DNA of 62,000 nucleotides, from contig NMRA01000050.1 of NCBI GenBank assembly GCA_002633005.1, forward strand, positions 395,983 to 457,982. Direction: 5' to 3'. Made by a program: the position numbers and the translations under genes. The stretch is from Phoronis australis (taxonomy: Eukaryota; Phoronida; Phoronidae). Below are positions 45,340-57,900 of the stretch, one piece after another (within the stretch, counting starts at the first letter, position 1; each line of letters opens with the position of its first letter). The notes under the pieces are model-generated. The model did no database searches. It saw nothing but the letters and a program-made list of their open reading frames with translations, and was not told the DNA's origin.

Positions 45340-47640
45340 CTAAAAGCACAAAACTTTTGTCATCAGATTTTTTGCAGAATAAACTCTAAAGGAACATGAA
45401 GGCCCATCGACATCGTCCGCCATTTTGTCTTTTTAAAATGCACTTGCTTCTCTCAAAACCAGCCATTACAAATATCAATTCTTACTCGTTTAATCTTAAA
45501 GGCATTTATTTCCATTTAAAAGTTCTACAGGGTGTTTAAATTAACCTGATAATGTAAAAGAAATGAAAGAATACAAGAGGGTTACACGTACATTTTTTAT
45601 GTATCCTCAAGCTTAACCTCAACTGACTCCCTCAGTGGGCAAAGGTCATCGGGTTCAGTTTTGATACAAGCCGTGTAATAAGCCCGGAAAACATCTTGCT
45701 TTCATATGACAGAGTTTAGACTTGGTGTCTATAACTATTTAAAGCAGACTTCTTGCCTAAAAGTTTGTTCAAATGGTCTGTAAACTCTGCTCGTCATTCC
45801 AAACTATGAAAATAGACAGTTTTGCAAGACAATTTTCACTAAAGTGCAAAGTTTAGGCAAGACTTTTTATTGCTCAGTCATCAAGACTAACTCTTTAACT
45901 GTATGTTCAAAACGTCACATAAGGCTACAAGGTGTTTTATGGCAGTAAGAAGGTCACAAAAATGGCCACTAAAATTAGTTCCAAAAAGTGCATGGTCTGT
46001 GGATTATCTCCCCTGTCTAGCACAAAATTGTCAGATTTTAATAAATGACACAGAATTATTCACAGTATACGTTGGTTATTTCAGCCACCAAAATATAGCT
46101 TTTGACCTATTTTGTATGTGACTCATTTTTGTTGCTGAAAACATGCGATTTTTAAGACGGCTAATATGCCTAATTGTGCCAATTTGTGTTATCATGCTCC
46201 AGCGGCGAAATTAGGGGTCATTGAGTGCTCAAAATTTGGCATTTGGGTTTATGTTAGGATACCTACCCATGTACAAAAAATGAAGTTGTTTTAAATTTTG
46301 ACGTATAGACTGATTTTTGAAAATCTACTGGTTTTTGTATGGACTGTCTCTTAATTGGTTGGTGTGCTGTCCAATTCATGTTCCTGATGGTTTTTGAAGA
46401 CACGGGGCTCTAAATATTGATTTCTGTATGTACAAATGTTCAAACATGTAGTCGTAAATCGTTTGCTTTATTGGATAATTTCCCCAAGTGGACGTCTATG
46501 TTCAGATCGCATTTTTATGCCAAGTAGAAAGAAGTTGGCGTATTTACTGGAATATACTTTGCTTTAGACCGCGCATCATCAACCCAGTTTATCAGCGCGT
46601 TTTAGGTTACGAGGAGGTTTTGCCGTCAATGGCAAATCACCACTCATCACTTAAAATGGCCCAGTACGGTAAGTGGGTGACCCGAGGGAATTCTACACTA
46701 AATAACTCGTCGTGTGTGGCGAGCTTTACATTGCATACACTCAGGAGTAAAAATAATAGACATAACTCTAGCGCATCGCAATATAGTTGAAACTTGACTT
46801 CATCCAGTATGTGAGTTTCTCAATTACAGAGACATTTCCATATTGCTCACTAATCAGATTAATTGTAAGTTAGATTAGTATACCGGGTACCACACAACAG
46901 ATACATGAAAGCTATCATACAATCAAACTATGCAGAGCACAAATTGCTACAAAGTTTTTTTTTTAGAATTTTATTCAATATAATAGGTGCAGTACAGATC
47001 ACACAATTACAGATGCTTTTTGTTCTAGTCAAGGAACAGTTAAGGTGTTAACTTACAGTTAACACAGCTACAAAGTTGGTCTACCATTCAAATACTGGGC
47101 CGCTTCTGCCAATTGCAGATTGCACCAATTCCATTTGAAGCTACTGCAAGGAAATTCGTGAGAACATTCTGTTAGTGTTAGCCAGCTTAGTTCATTTCAT
47201 TGTTTCCATGATTCGATTGTAATTGGGGAGAGAATGCCCCTTTAAATCGTGACCCATTCTTGTCGCTGTAAGGCAGTTGACAGACATGTGCAGTGTTATC
47301 TTGCTCTCCACAGATAAATGCACTCATGTCTGATCTTATTTTTTGTCAACGTATGACGTTATCAACAGCGTCATTCACAATTTGGCCCTCGAGACATTTC
47401 CGGTGCACTATTTCTTTTTCATTCTGAAGTTCTGTTTTTGTAAGTTACAAACTGTTTTTTCAATAATAGTCAAATTATATTTCTCTCTTACATATTTCCC
47501 GATACACAATTTATTGTTGTTCAAGCACACAAGGTGTGTCTCAAATTGTCCATACTACGACAGCAATTGGTATTAATATCTGTCCCAAATAGATCATTCG
47601 CTAACGTCATCACAATAATATGTATTCATGGATATCATCT
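45340..47640. other. Intergenic, nothing recognised
   Basis: Only unsupported ORFs. The stretch 46140-46340 has TTTTGAAAATCTACTGG-type text that reads like old repeat sequence. TTTTATTCAATATAATAGGT near 46970 may be a LINE-like tail. Confidence 0.35.
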
Positions 47641-47649
47641 TTAACTACA

Positions 47650-47905
47650 TGCGCGCACCCAGGGGGTTCGACGAGCCACCCCCTCCCCCATTTGGCGAAG
47701 TGGGAAAAAAGGTCTGCATCAGAGAAACAAAAAGTCCGAGAAAACGAGACAAAAGTCCACTAAAAAAGACGCAGATGCACAGTTCACGGTTCTGAAGGTG
47801 GTACCCGTTTTTTTTTTATTAGTCCTCCCGAATTTTTGTCAGCAAAAGGTCCACATCGACAGAAAATTCGAGCCCCCCCATTTTCAAAGCTGGGTACGCA
47901 CATGA
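47650..47905 (-). mobile_element. Repeat R3, copy 1 with short terminal inverted repeats
   Basis: The ends ATGCGCGCACCCAG and CTGGGTACGCACAT are inverted relative to each other. The interior GGTCCACATCGACAGAAAAT and AGTCCGAGAAAACGAGAC matches, reverse-complemented, the copies at 48592 and 59834. The structure suggests a MITE of ~250 bp. Confidence 0.75.
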
Positions 47906-48591
47906 ACTATCCCGCGCACAAATCTAAGGCTAGCTTGAAATCGTACGCGCTCTCAGGCCATATACCGGAAATGACAGTTTTGTAAAACGCGTCTTCGTCA
48001 TAAGTAGAAAAAGGATTGTTAATCCCAGTTCTTCCTCGTAATTAATCGCGTTAGTCATCTGCTTGTCAGCGCATTATCTCATGTGCCTACAACAAACTGA
48101 TAATGATTTTTCAAATGAAACCTCAATTATATGGTATTTAACCTGGTACAACCCCTAAAATACCTGAACGTTGCCTTCGCAATTTGCATGTGCCTCGCCC
48201 ATTACGTGAATTTAATAACACTATCTATTTCAGTTTGTCAGTAATAAATATAAATGACAGGCGAAGACATGTGATAATGAACCAATGCAAATATAAGTGA
48301 TAACAAACATGCAAGTATGATTGTCAAAAAAACAATGACAAAGTAGACCCCCAAATGAAAAAGTCCGTCCTTCCCAACGCAACCACCATCCTTCGATCGT
48401 CCTTCACTGGCAGAACGAAAATCTCCTTGTGTGTATTTAGGTTGTGCAAACTGCAAAACTTATTTTGCTCAACAGGGGCTTCGAGAACCTTCTTAGCCGG
48501 AATTCGAAAATATACATGATTGTGCGTACTGCATGATTGCGTAACAGAACTACACAAACCAACGAGTAGTTCAATTACTTTTACTAGCTAA

Positions 48592-48830
48592 TGCGCGTAC
48601 CCAACCTAAAATACAGTGGGGCTCGAATTTTTCGGTATGTGGGCCTTTTACTGAATGAAATCGACGAGGACTAAAAAAAACAGGGCCACTAGGTTCAAGC
48701 CCACGAATTGTGCATCCGCGCCGACTTCCCGAGGATTTTGTGGGCTTTCTTCTCGTGTGCTCGGAATTTTTGTTTCACTGAGGCGGACCTTATTGCCCAA
48801 TTCGCCCCCGGTGCGTCCATGTTGATGGCT
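48592..48830 (+). mobile_element. Repeat R3, copy 2
   Basis: GCGCGTACCCAACCTAAAAT, GGGGCTCGAATTTTTCGG, GGGCCTTTTACTGAATGAAA, ACGAGGACTAAAAAAAACAG, GTGCATCCGCGCCGA and TTTTTGTTTCACTGAGGCGG are shared almost word for word with 59834-60050. Confidence 0.85.
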
Positions 48831-51360
48831 TGTCTCCCTTCTGCCCTTAGATTGAAATCTGTCACAAATGACACGACAAACATAAAGTACATTTCCATTC
48901 GTGTTCTCGGTGAGAAGAATTGTGTGCGTAAAAAGATTTATGAGTTTGTTACTCTTTAAAAAATCCTATACTGCAACCAAGTGTGTAAAACTCAAAAACT
49001 GACGATGTAGATTTGGTGATATAATACAAAGTATTGCTGTTTCGTGTCAACTGGTTCCTTTTCTATTTTAGTTTAGTGATGTGCCATAAATTAGTTGTGA
49101 GATTCTGAAATGATTTAATTATTTAACTTTATACACAATAGCGATTTCGATTTATGCTCTAGTCAGGAATTGTAATTGTCAATTCGGCTAAACTGTAGTG
49201 TAGTAAAGATCTATGTGTGACTGCCAGCGGTGCACCAAAAAAACGACATTGTGTTGTTTCAAAATATATTTGCAAACATGTTGTTGTACAAAAGGCCTCC
49301 GGCCCATGTACACATTTATACAATACATTACAAAAACTTAAGTGATATGCATCGTCTTTACATTTCTTATGTTATCGTATCACTACGTCGGTAACTGCAA
49401 ATCGGAAATGTAAATGTGCAAAACGGATGATCGCTCAACTTAATTTTAAATATTTTAAGTAAAATTTCATTAATTGACACCAGAAGGGAATGTCCGTTCT
49501 ATTTTTGGCGTCATAAATGATTATCTCCTTCAACTTAATTTGGTGAAGAAAAGATCTCTTAATATTATATTTACAATAGGATTGTCGCCTTTTCTTCGAT
49601 GAGTTCATTCTCAGACCTGAGCCGCCTTCGGTATGAGGTAATTTGGCCCACATGTCGTAGTAGCATAGCAAGAATGACATTCTCAGGATTTCGGCTCTTC
49701 TTTTCATAGAAAACGCAACCTGGGGGTTACTTTGCTTAGCGTTAAACCAGGACTGCGTTCCGTAGACCAAGTCTCTTGCAAAAAGGCGAGATCACGCAAA
49801 TCGAGCTCCCGCCATGCATTACAAAGGAAGCGCCTGAATACACTAGGTTTCACCTTCGATTGTCTTGCTTTGCGGAAATGGGCCCCTGCATCTGTCTTAA
49901 TGTGTGACATTTGAAGAAAAAACTTTCAGTGAAGTACTGGTGCCATCCTTCTTTTGATCTTATTTTAGTGTATTTAATATTGATTTATTGTGATTACACT
50001 AGTGAGGGCACTGTTTTCGGTTGTAACACAACTTTCCATGGCTTTCCTCGTGAGTGCTAGCCGTTTTATACTTAACAACTGTGACAGTTGTCAAACTCTG
50101 ACTTTTGTATTTTTATCGATGGTTTTGTAGCAAGCATATTTGGAATCAGATGTCTTTGAAGTGTTTGTTTTTCAAATCGCGCGTTTAGCCTTTCTTATGG
50201 CAGGCGGCTCACAATGGTTTGAAATAAAATTGCGAAAATTCAACAAATAAACTTCTATGATGAATAGTTTTTGGTTCAAAAGGCAATTTGTTCAAATGCG
50301 GAAAATTTTCTGTGTTTACGGACTTTCTAGTTCAATTTAATTTTTCCTGTTTCATAACGGTTTATATGTTGTGATATTTTGTAAAATCTTAATTTTTAGA
50401 AATTCTTCTCCCCCGGGTATTGCGTGGTACATTTCATCACCAAGTGACGCTATCGAGAGGTTTAGAACTAAATAAAATCGCTGTTGTAAGAACATTGATA
50501 AGGGTTTATTTAACATGTTCAGTTGATATGAATAAATTGAGTCTGTGTACACACATGCTATGCGTGTTTGAAGAGTTTGACTCTTTAAAGCACTTACAAT
50601 TATGAAAATCTATCAACACTGAGTTTGACTACCGTAAACTCGAACGACGCGCCGTGAAGTCTTGTCCGCTGATATGCCTTAGATAGGTTACGAAAGCTTG
50701 CTCGTATTGCAATGTTATACAAAATAAGATTTTACCAGATAAAATTAGGGATAAACAGCCCCATGGTTGCTGACGAAGCACATTTTGAACTACATGTCTA
50801 TGTACAAAAGGTTACTTTTTATACTAATTAATTTTGTAATACAAGGCAAAATCTGTTGTTAAATAGAGATCTACCTCGTCGCTGTTTTGGCCATCAAAGA
50901 TATAATGAATGATTGCCATTAACTTTATTTTTGCCATGTTTTTAACTAACTCAAAATATTTTATCAACTAATTAATGCACGTTATATTCACCCAATCTTA
51001 ATAACATTTCGTTAAAACTTGTTATTTACATCATGCGTTTTTATTGGACCGTATTAATCTGAACAAAACTTTTTAAAGTTTCAATTTGGGGAAGACAAAA
51101 AAACAGTTATGACGTCGAGAAAATGAGAATCTCTGATTTGCCGAATGCGATGTAACTTCAGTATCTCCGTCGCCAATAAGTTGTCATAATGCAAACACAT
51201 ATTATTAATCACTAAAAAGAAATTCATGTATTCTGTGGTTTGACATGGGTCTTGATAAGTCAAGAATTTAAATACGTAATTCCTCAAACCAAAAGAACAC
51301 GATAAGAAAGGAAGGGACCCAAGTCTTGAATCACGTGATCTCCGAAATACAAAATGATTG
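48831..51360. other. Intergenic upstream of the CCP gene
   Basis: No exon recognised. 49740-49850 (GCGTTCCGTAGACCAAG, GGCGAGATCACGCAAATCGA) is related to 42252-42330. The ORFs at 49435-49914 overlap on both strands and look fortuitous. The promoter of the CCP gene should lie at the right end of this stretch; I see no unambiguous TATA box. Confidence 0.35.
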
Positions 51361-51570
51361 GTGCAAATAAGAAAAGTTTTGCTAACTTATCTTTTTGCTG
51401 CCTCTGACAGACGGGCCGGTTTGTTTAAATATCCCCATCACAGAAACTTTGTCAGAAGCCAGCCGCAAGCGGCCAAGAACCTTAGAAAGCAAGCGGCGAA
51501 GCATCCTGTCGGTTTTGTCAAGTCGCAGGCAGACGAGACAAGAAGACGACAGAAACGACAAACTAATAAA

Positions 51571-51632
51571 ATGGCACTTCTCCGTGCCTTGGTATTTTGC
51601 TGCTTAGTGGCCGGTACACTACAGCTCACAAG
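51571..51632 (+). CDS. CCP/sushi-type secreted protein, exon 1 (signal peptide)
   Basis: The ATG at 51571 has a good context (AATAAAATGG). The exon ends ACAAG|GTGAGG with two bases of an Arg codon. Its 20 residues, MALLRALVFCCLVAGTLQLT, are a textbook signal peptide. The upstream sequence stays open in this frame back to ~51358, but only the ATG at 51571 gives an immediate signal peptide, so the earlier part is taken as 5' UTR. Phase continues into 52462-52499 and on through four further coding exons. The gene runs off the right edge. It is predicted to be secreted. The role is unknown, but CCP proteins commonly act in adhesion, complement-like recognition or clotting. Confidence 0.82.
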
Positions 51633-52461
51633 GTGAGGAATTTTTGGACGTTTATTTATTTTTAAAGTATTGTAAACAACTTAATGCTCCATCCTTTATT
51701 CAATTGATGCAAATATGTGCCAAATCCCTAATGTTACCAGAACGTATGCAGATCTAAAGAAATTAACTTACAAGAAACTATTCACGAAACATGTGTTTGA
51801 GCGTGTATTTATTATTCCAAGACATGTGCACGAATACAGTGTTCGCATGTTCTCCCGCTGCCGTTAACGCATACCGATAAGCTTTTTTGATAACAAAATA
51901 ACACAAAAATCGGCTTAAAAATTTTCAGCTACAGTAAATCCCACATGTCACTTGCATGACTGAAGTGCATCTCAGAAGGACATTTCTTAGCTCATATGAT
52001 GGGATTACGGATCTTAGTGAAAGATAAAATCTTTCCTGAGAAGGTACATGTAAAACTCAACTGATAAGAAAACATAAATAACCTAACACGCTATTTTCAG
52101 GTAGTGCAAGGTTTTCTATTCATACTGCTCAGACGTTCCAGCAATCCGTACAGTGCAAACTGATAAAAGTCAATAAATCGCAACACCGCGTGACTGGTTT
52201 GCTTTTTAACTCATGCAATGCACAGGCATAAGCAAAAATTGGTTTCGTATCATACAGTTGTTTGAGGTATTTCGCCAAAAATACAGTTATAATTCTGTTT
52301 CATTTCGTTTTCTGAACGCTCGGCCATCCTTGTCTTTGAGTGAAGCAAACTGAGATGAACTTGGTAGACAGAGAAATGTAATTCACTACTATTACGAAAG
52401 GTTGAATGTTGATTAGAAATGTCGTCAGAATTGATATTACCGAAGCGTTTTCATTTTCCAG

Positions 52462-52499
52462 AGAACAGAGAAGAAACAAGAGAGCTGCTCTTAGAATTC
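52462..52499 (+). CDS. CCP/sushi-type protein, exon 2 (38-bp micro-exon with furin-like site)
   Basis: After acceptor TTCATTTTCCAG the exon completes Arg-21, encodes EQRRNKRAALRI (residues 22-33) and ends ATTC|GTGAGT in phase 1. RRNKR matches the R-x-(K/R)-R proprotein-convertase consensus directly after the signal peptide, implying a short propeptide that is removed. It is very short but has consensus sites on both sides and fits the phases of its neighbours. Confidence 0.75.
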
Positions 52500-52915
52500 G
52501 TGAGTTCATTCTTTTTATCTCTACCTAAAGACTTTTCTGACGATTTATTGCGAACAATTATCGTCGAGTCGTTATCTTTTTGAGCGATTAGATTTACATT
52601 CTCTTGTAAATTGATAAGATGGTGTTAACAGTTGCAAGACTACACGTAACTCACAGAGTCACGATGAATTAAATGAGTCCGATGTAGGCATTCGTGTCAA
52701 TTTGTAACAAGCATGGGCTTCAAAGTTCTCATTTGAATAGGTCCAACTTAAGATTTGAGCTGAAGCCAGTAGAACAACACGCTAATAAAGAACGGTTTAC
52801 ATTTTTTATCTAAAACCTTTCTATGACCGTGTTAACTAAATAAAATTGTAAGTTCAATTTATGACACTGCGTGATTCTACATCGTGTTTTATCTTTCTTT
52901 TTTGTTTCTTAATAG

Positions 52916-53098
52916 CCACTCGGGCTTTATCAAGCCGCTGTTGTATGTGAAATATTTACCGCCTACGCAAATGTCAGACCCTTCCCATGTTCTACCCCAG
53001 GGCTTCAGCCCACTGACTCTTCCTGCGGGGTTAGCAATGTGTATTTCTCACGTGACTTGGAAGGGGTTACGACGCGACTGGTTAATAACACCGAGTAC
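52916..53098 (+). CDS. Candidate exon of unknown affiliation inside the CCP gene intron
   Basis: A strong polypyrimidine tract and acceptor (TTTTTTGTTTCTTAATAG) precede 61 open codons ending TAC|GTAATT. The phase-0 frame reads PLGLYQAAVVCEIFTAYANV, then CSTPGLQPTDSSCG and RLVNNTEY, with three Cys and an NNT sequon, as in an extracellular domain. It cannot be joined in frame to exon 2 (phase 1). Joined to exon 1 it would give a different frame that stops at 53101. It may be an alternative or unrelated exon, or chance. Confidence 0.25.
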
Positions 53099-53339
53099 GT
53101 AATTTTTTATATTAAATGGGCAAATCACAAAGTAGAATCCCTTACGCTTTACATTTTATCGTCTGCAAAACACTAATATCAACAACCAACCGCGCGCCAA
53201 CTCGGCAAACAAAGCGGTGAAGGTGACAAGGTTGTGATTGACAAATCGGGTGTCGTAACTCTACGTACTCCCAGTTGGAAGGACATGCAATCAACTTCTT
53301 AAATGGCCCATTTTCGGCGGCGAATTCCATATCCACGTT

Positions 53340-53505
53340 CCATTGACGGATTTAAGGGGGGCCAAGGGGGCCATCCCCCCCCCCTAAAATTCTCTCAGCT
53401 TCCATTTGGCAGTGGGGGGTGCGAATGTCTGACGGGCAAAATCCTGACAAATACTCTGCTCTGCCCCCCCCCCAACTCAAAATCCTGGATCTGCCCCTGC
53501 GTTGA
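53340..53505. mobile_element. Non-autonomous DNA element of the GGATCYGCCCCTG type
   Basis: It starts TTGACGGATTTAAGGGGGGC and ends AAAATCCTGGATCTGCCCCT|GC, with poly-C/poly-G sub-terminal tracts. The end matches the reverse complement of the terminus at 33186. Length about 165 bp, no coding capacity. Confidence 0.65.
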
Positions 53506-53512
53506 TTCAAAG

Positions 53513-53611
53513 GGAGATGAACCTCAACTCAAAAAATGCGGTGACACTGACTACCTGTGCTGTCTCAAGGTCAATTCAGTGCCCACGCGCGGGAAGCCTT
53601 GCTTTTCGTGA
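53513..53611 (+). CDS. Candidate terminal exon of unknown affiliation
   Basis: It directly follows the DNA element (acceptor GTTGATTCAAAG, weak). 32 codons and a TGA give GDEPQLKKCGDTDYLCCLKV and NSVPTRGKPCFS, with four Cys. It would join the exon at 52916-53098 in phase 0, giving a seven-Cys segment, but no upstream exon has the right phase. Confidence 0.2.
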   Translation, partial: GDEPQLKKCGDTDYLCCLKVNSVPTRGKPCFS

Positions 53612-54935
53612 ACTTGGAATCCTGCTTAATTTAGAGATCGCGTATGCGTGAACTTGGAATACGCGATGCAACTACAAGTTCACCCAAATAATCAAGTTCA
53701 CGTTCATAAAAAAATGCTCTGCACTAAATCAAGTTACATTTGAATAAAATAATGCCAATTTTAGTCAACCAATAATTTATTATAGTTCAAGGTTATGTAG
53801 GATCACAGAATGTTGGAGCAACGTATCTCAACAATGCAGAGGGGCTATTAAGAATATGCCCATTTATCTCCACGAAAAAAATCAAAAAATGCATAAACGA
53901 AAGCGAAATGATCGTCTAAAAATGAAACCAAGTTTGTGACAATTGCTCTTGAACATTTAAATGAAGCTAAATTTGGATGTTCAACAATACCGTTAATTGT
54001 TGCTAACTGTTACTAAAACAAGGTCACGTGATCCAATTTATTGCAGACGGATGAAAGCCAAAAATCAGATTTTGCAGGCTTTCTACTTTCAGTAAACATT
54101 TAATTTTACTGAGTTAAATATATTATGCTTGTTTAGTTGTTATTGTTCAGTTATTCTTTTGCTAAAGTATTTGTTGCGTCTCAGTGCGCCTTTGTTACGT
54201 GGGCATGCGGGCGCGACTGTATGTGTCGGGCACTGCGCTAGCGACAGGCTTCAGAGAAGGGTGCGTTTCCTTGTTTCTTTGGCAACTATGGATTGAGCTT
54301 ATGTAACTTCGAACTGAACTGTAATGTACATGTATGTGTAAGGTGAAATACATATTTTGGTGTTCTTTGGAGATTTGATTTGTTACAGTAGAAATACAAG
54401 CAAGAGTGTTAGCACGCTAAAGGACTTTCATGCAATGCAACACAAATACAAGCTTCTCATAATTCAGACAAAAGCATGGGCGGCGCCCACCCCACCCCCT
54501 CTCCCCCAGCCGCCTATGGTCAACCGCAAATGAAAAGAATCTAATCACGTGGCATGTTTTCCCAATTACCATCACGTTCTTTGTTTGGATAAACGACTTC
54601 AGCGTTGATATGTTCGTGCTTCTGCTAGGACCTCAGCTTCTCCGAAACACGAGGTTATCGTTTGCATTTACAATAAAGATTGAATGTGAAATTTGCAGGC
54701 GCACTGTCCATAATTATGGAATGCCTTCAGTGACATTCTGTGAAGGTGCGCTCATTTAGCATTTCATTTTCATAAATTCATATTATTTTGAAGATTGTCA
54801 AAAAAGTTTTACTTTGGCTAGGAGTGAAAAAGTTTTGAAACAACCTAATAGCTCCAGTGATTTGAAGTAAAAATCGATTGATTATTCCAAGATTTAGGTG
54901 TGTATTAATGTTCCTTATTATTTTTTTTCTTTCAG

Positions 54936-54965
54936 CACATGCCCCTCTTGGCGACGATGGTGGAG
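54936..54965 (+). CDS. CCP/sushi-type protein, exon 3 (30-bp micro-exon)
   Basis: Between acceptor TTTTTTTTCTTTCAG and donor GGAG|GTATGC, in phase 1 at both ends. It encodes a split Pro, HAPLGDDGG and a split Ala codon: a flexible linker between the furin-like site and the first CCP module. A 30-bp, phase-symmetric exon can be skipped without changing the frame. Confidence 0.65.
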
Positions 54966-57900
54966 GTATGCTATTTCTACATATTTTCAGCAAAAATGTA
55001 ACTTCAAATGTGCTTGTTCTATTTAGACTGAGTTTAAAATAATGTTAGTTTGAGTCCAGATTTTGGCGTCGTTGCCTTCTATAACTGAAAAGGTTAGCAA
55101 AATTCTCGTGTTTTACACGAAGCGATACTGATTGTATTTGTCACGGATTAGACAGTTCATGACAAATTAGTCGTATTGTCATTCTTCTCGCAGAGTACCT
55201 CGGCTTTATTAACATTTTTCAAATTATTTTATAACAGCATCAAATTTTGTTGAATTCAGTCCATGCCCCCTTGAGTGATAGTTCGAGTTAACTTAAAATT
55301 GTAGAACAGTGTTTGTCTGGATACATCGTGCCATCTGCCATGATGAGCGGTAGTTGAAAATACATGGTTTATCAGCAGAATTGAGGAATTTCAAGTAGTG
55401 CAAATAGTAAATGACTGCCTTGAACCATGTCGAGTGCTGAGTAACGATCAACGATCATGTACAAATAATAACGATTGCTCTGAGAAATCTGAATAGATGC
55501 ATGAGGCGCATGTTGTGAATTGCCCCAACTTCTTATCTTAAAATGAAGAGTTAGTTTGATTGCAGAAACCATCAAGCACGATGTTATCTATTAAAAATGT
55601 TCTTCTCTTGGTTTTCATTTGAATAAATCAAAACGAAAAAAAAAATTATCGCACTTGAGATTTAGCTGTCCAGGACACTACATTTGGGTGTTTCCAATAT
55701 CGAAAAGGGGTTGCTTAGAGACCGCACCCTGTTGACGTCATTTGGATGTTTAAACGCTGGATTAAAACATAACGGTTTTCTTGTGAACATCGGTTTCAAC
55801 TTTCGAGTTTCTTGAACAATCTAAAATAATTTTTTATCAAAAAATCCAAACATTTCGTGATAGATATGCAAACATAGACTGTCCGGTCCGTTTTGTAATA
55901 CGGAAAACTACGTCGTGTGGTCAACGGGTGAAGATCTTTCAGTGCTATGATGCTTCAACTAATGAAACGTGGGGAGTGAGATTTCAAAGAACGATGTTGA
56001 GTTATTTTCCGTGTTTGAGAATCTAAACTTGGGATGGGCACAAAACGACTTTTAAGAATTAAAGATGTTCACAGTTAACAGAACATGGCAATAGTCTCGT
56101 TCTCGGTCATATCTAGTCGCGTCGTGAATAATCTGTTTATTCGGAAAGATATAGCACTTGTATTATCTTATCTTTTCGTTTCTATTGAGATCATCACTAC
56201 GCATATAAAACATATTCAGGGAAGACCCAAGACACTCTGACACACGAAACGATGCAATAAGGCGTCATCACACCTGGTTTTAGTGAGACTTGAGGTTTTT
56301 TGAAAACACTTGACATTTGAGTGCGCGTTACATTATCATGGGCTTTCACTTGCAAAAAACCTGCTAAGAATATAAATCTTTAGTATTTTTTTATTTAGAA
56401 GTCTATATTTTCTTCAAAGCATTCCATGTAAAATTAACCAAATTGATATATTCCCCGTAAGTGGGTATTTTCACGTTTACTATTGGTAAACACTCGAGAT
56501 ATAATGTACAAATAAAGGATGGTATGACATCTGTTGGCTTATCTCTTTACATCGTGTTCTTATCAAGAATTATATTTTTGTATTTATGATTGTTGATTAA
56601 GTTCTAAGATTTCGTTTGTATAAAGAATTACACGTTCTCGTTCTCGTGTATTGGACATCCCATGGCTGCGTTGTGCAATTTTGTGCGGAAATCTATGAAA
56701 TACGTGTAAAATCTGTTAAAAAATAAAATCTTTCGCTGAATCTATTGTCAATTGCTAAACCCCACTGTTTACTACTAAACAAGTACACGATCGTTTATCT
56801 ATCGTCCTCGGGATAAATTAAGTTCATTATCTTTTCTCGTTTGAAAGGTCCTTCGATAACAAAATACAATAAATCTTTTATTTATGGCTTTAGTATTTTA
56901 GTTTAGTCAATTTTTCAAAAGGACATGTTGACTTTTTAGAACAAAAATCAACTATTAATGGGTCTAATCTGAAATGTTATGACTTGTGATCTAACGTGTC
57001 AAATTGCATTTGTCTGGTTTTTCAAAAGGGTTCGTCGATGTTTTGAGTTTGCTTTGGAGCCCGCCTGAAAAATGGACTTATAATTCAGTAATTTTAAGCT
57101 GCGTGTTTGTCTTTTCGGCGTTTAAATGTGGAGATTTAACTCTGACCCCTGATCAATGAATTGACAAATTGAATTGAATACATTTTACATTTTATCTTGT
57201 TTTTGATTCGATCAGATGATGATATGTGAACGCAACATTCGATCCAGTACTACGAAAGAATAATTGCTTTTGTTTACAAAACCAACCTTCAAATTATGAA
57301 TGTGTAAAGAGGCGGCAATTGTGGCCTAGTCGGTTAGCATTCGTTTCCTTTACTCGGGAGTTCGAGACCCTCTGGAGCACACTGTTAGAACCTAAAATCA
57401 GGACTCCAGCTCCGCAGCTCGGTTCTAAATATGTATATTAATAAAACATAAAAACGTTTCCAGGCCATCAATGCAATGGGCCCACGTCTGGTACAACTCG
57501 TAATTATATTTATGCTAATGTGTATACAGTGTGTCAATATTGCGATTGTTCGATACCTCTTCATTAAATCATTGCTTTGTAAATATCTCTCAAAGACAAA
57601 ATTTAAGCCCTTACGGCAATCAAATTCTACTTTTTGAATTAAAAAAAGGTTGAATCCAGTAGTTAGCAAACCACGTGTAAGAAAATACTGGAGGAACTTT
57701 TCAGCAGCTAAGTAAGAGAATTCCTTATCATAATATATAGTAAGCTAAGACGATCAATGAAAACAATGCAAACAGCATTATCAGAAATAGCAACAGGTTA
57801 TCCTTGCTTATCAAATTTTATAGACCCATACCTCGCTAGGAGAGCAACGCAGACATGTTAAAACTGGGGATAATAGTTACTATGTATGTTTGGCGTAAAC

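Larger units (their letters stand above)
52500..54935 (+). other. Second intron of the CCP gene, with optional exon candidates
   Basis: Contains two phase-0 exon-like segments (52916-53098 and 53513-53611), a DNA-element insertion (53340-53505) and otherwise unremarkable sequence. A TGAACTTGGAATMC word is repeated at 53609 and 53650. Confidence 0.5.

Noticed and set aside
48238-48456. Minus-strand frame with a strong hydrophobic segment (GVYFVIVFLTIILACLLSLI) after an acceptor-like TTTTGCAG
   Set aside because: Could be a single-pass membrane exon, but there is no partner exon, no polyadenylation signal and no similarity. Hydrophobic runs are common in T-rich DNA.
57321-57372. tRNA gene
   Set aside because: A and B boxes are present, but the arms do not pair and the sequence continues into a SINE body shared with other loci.
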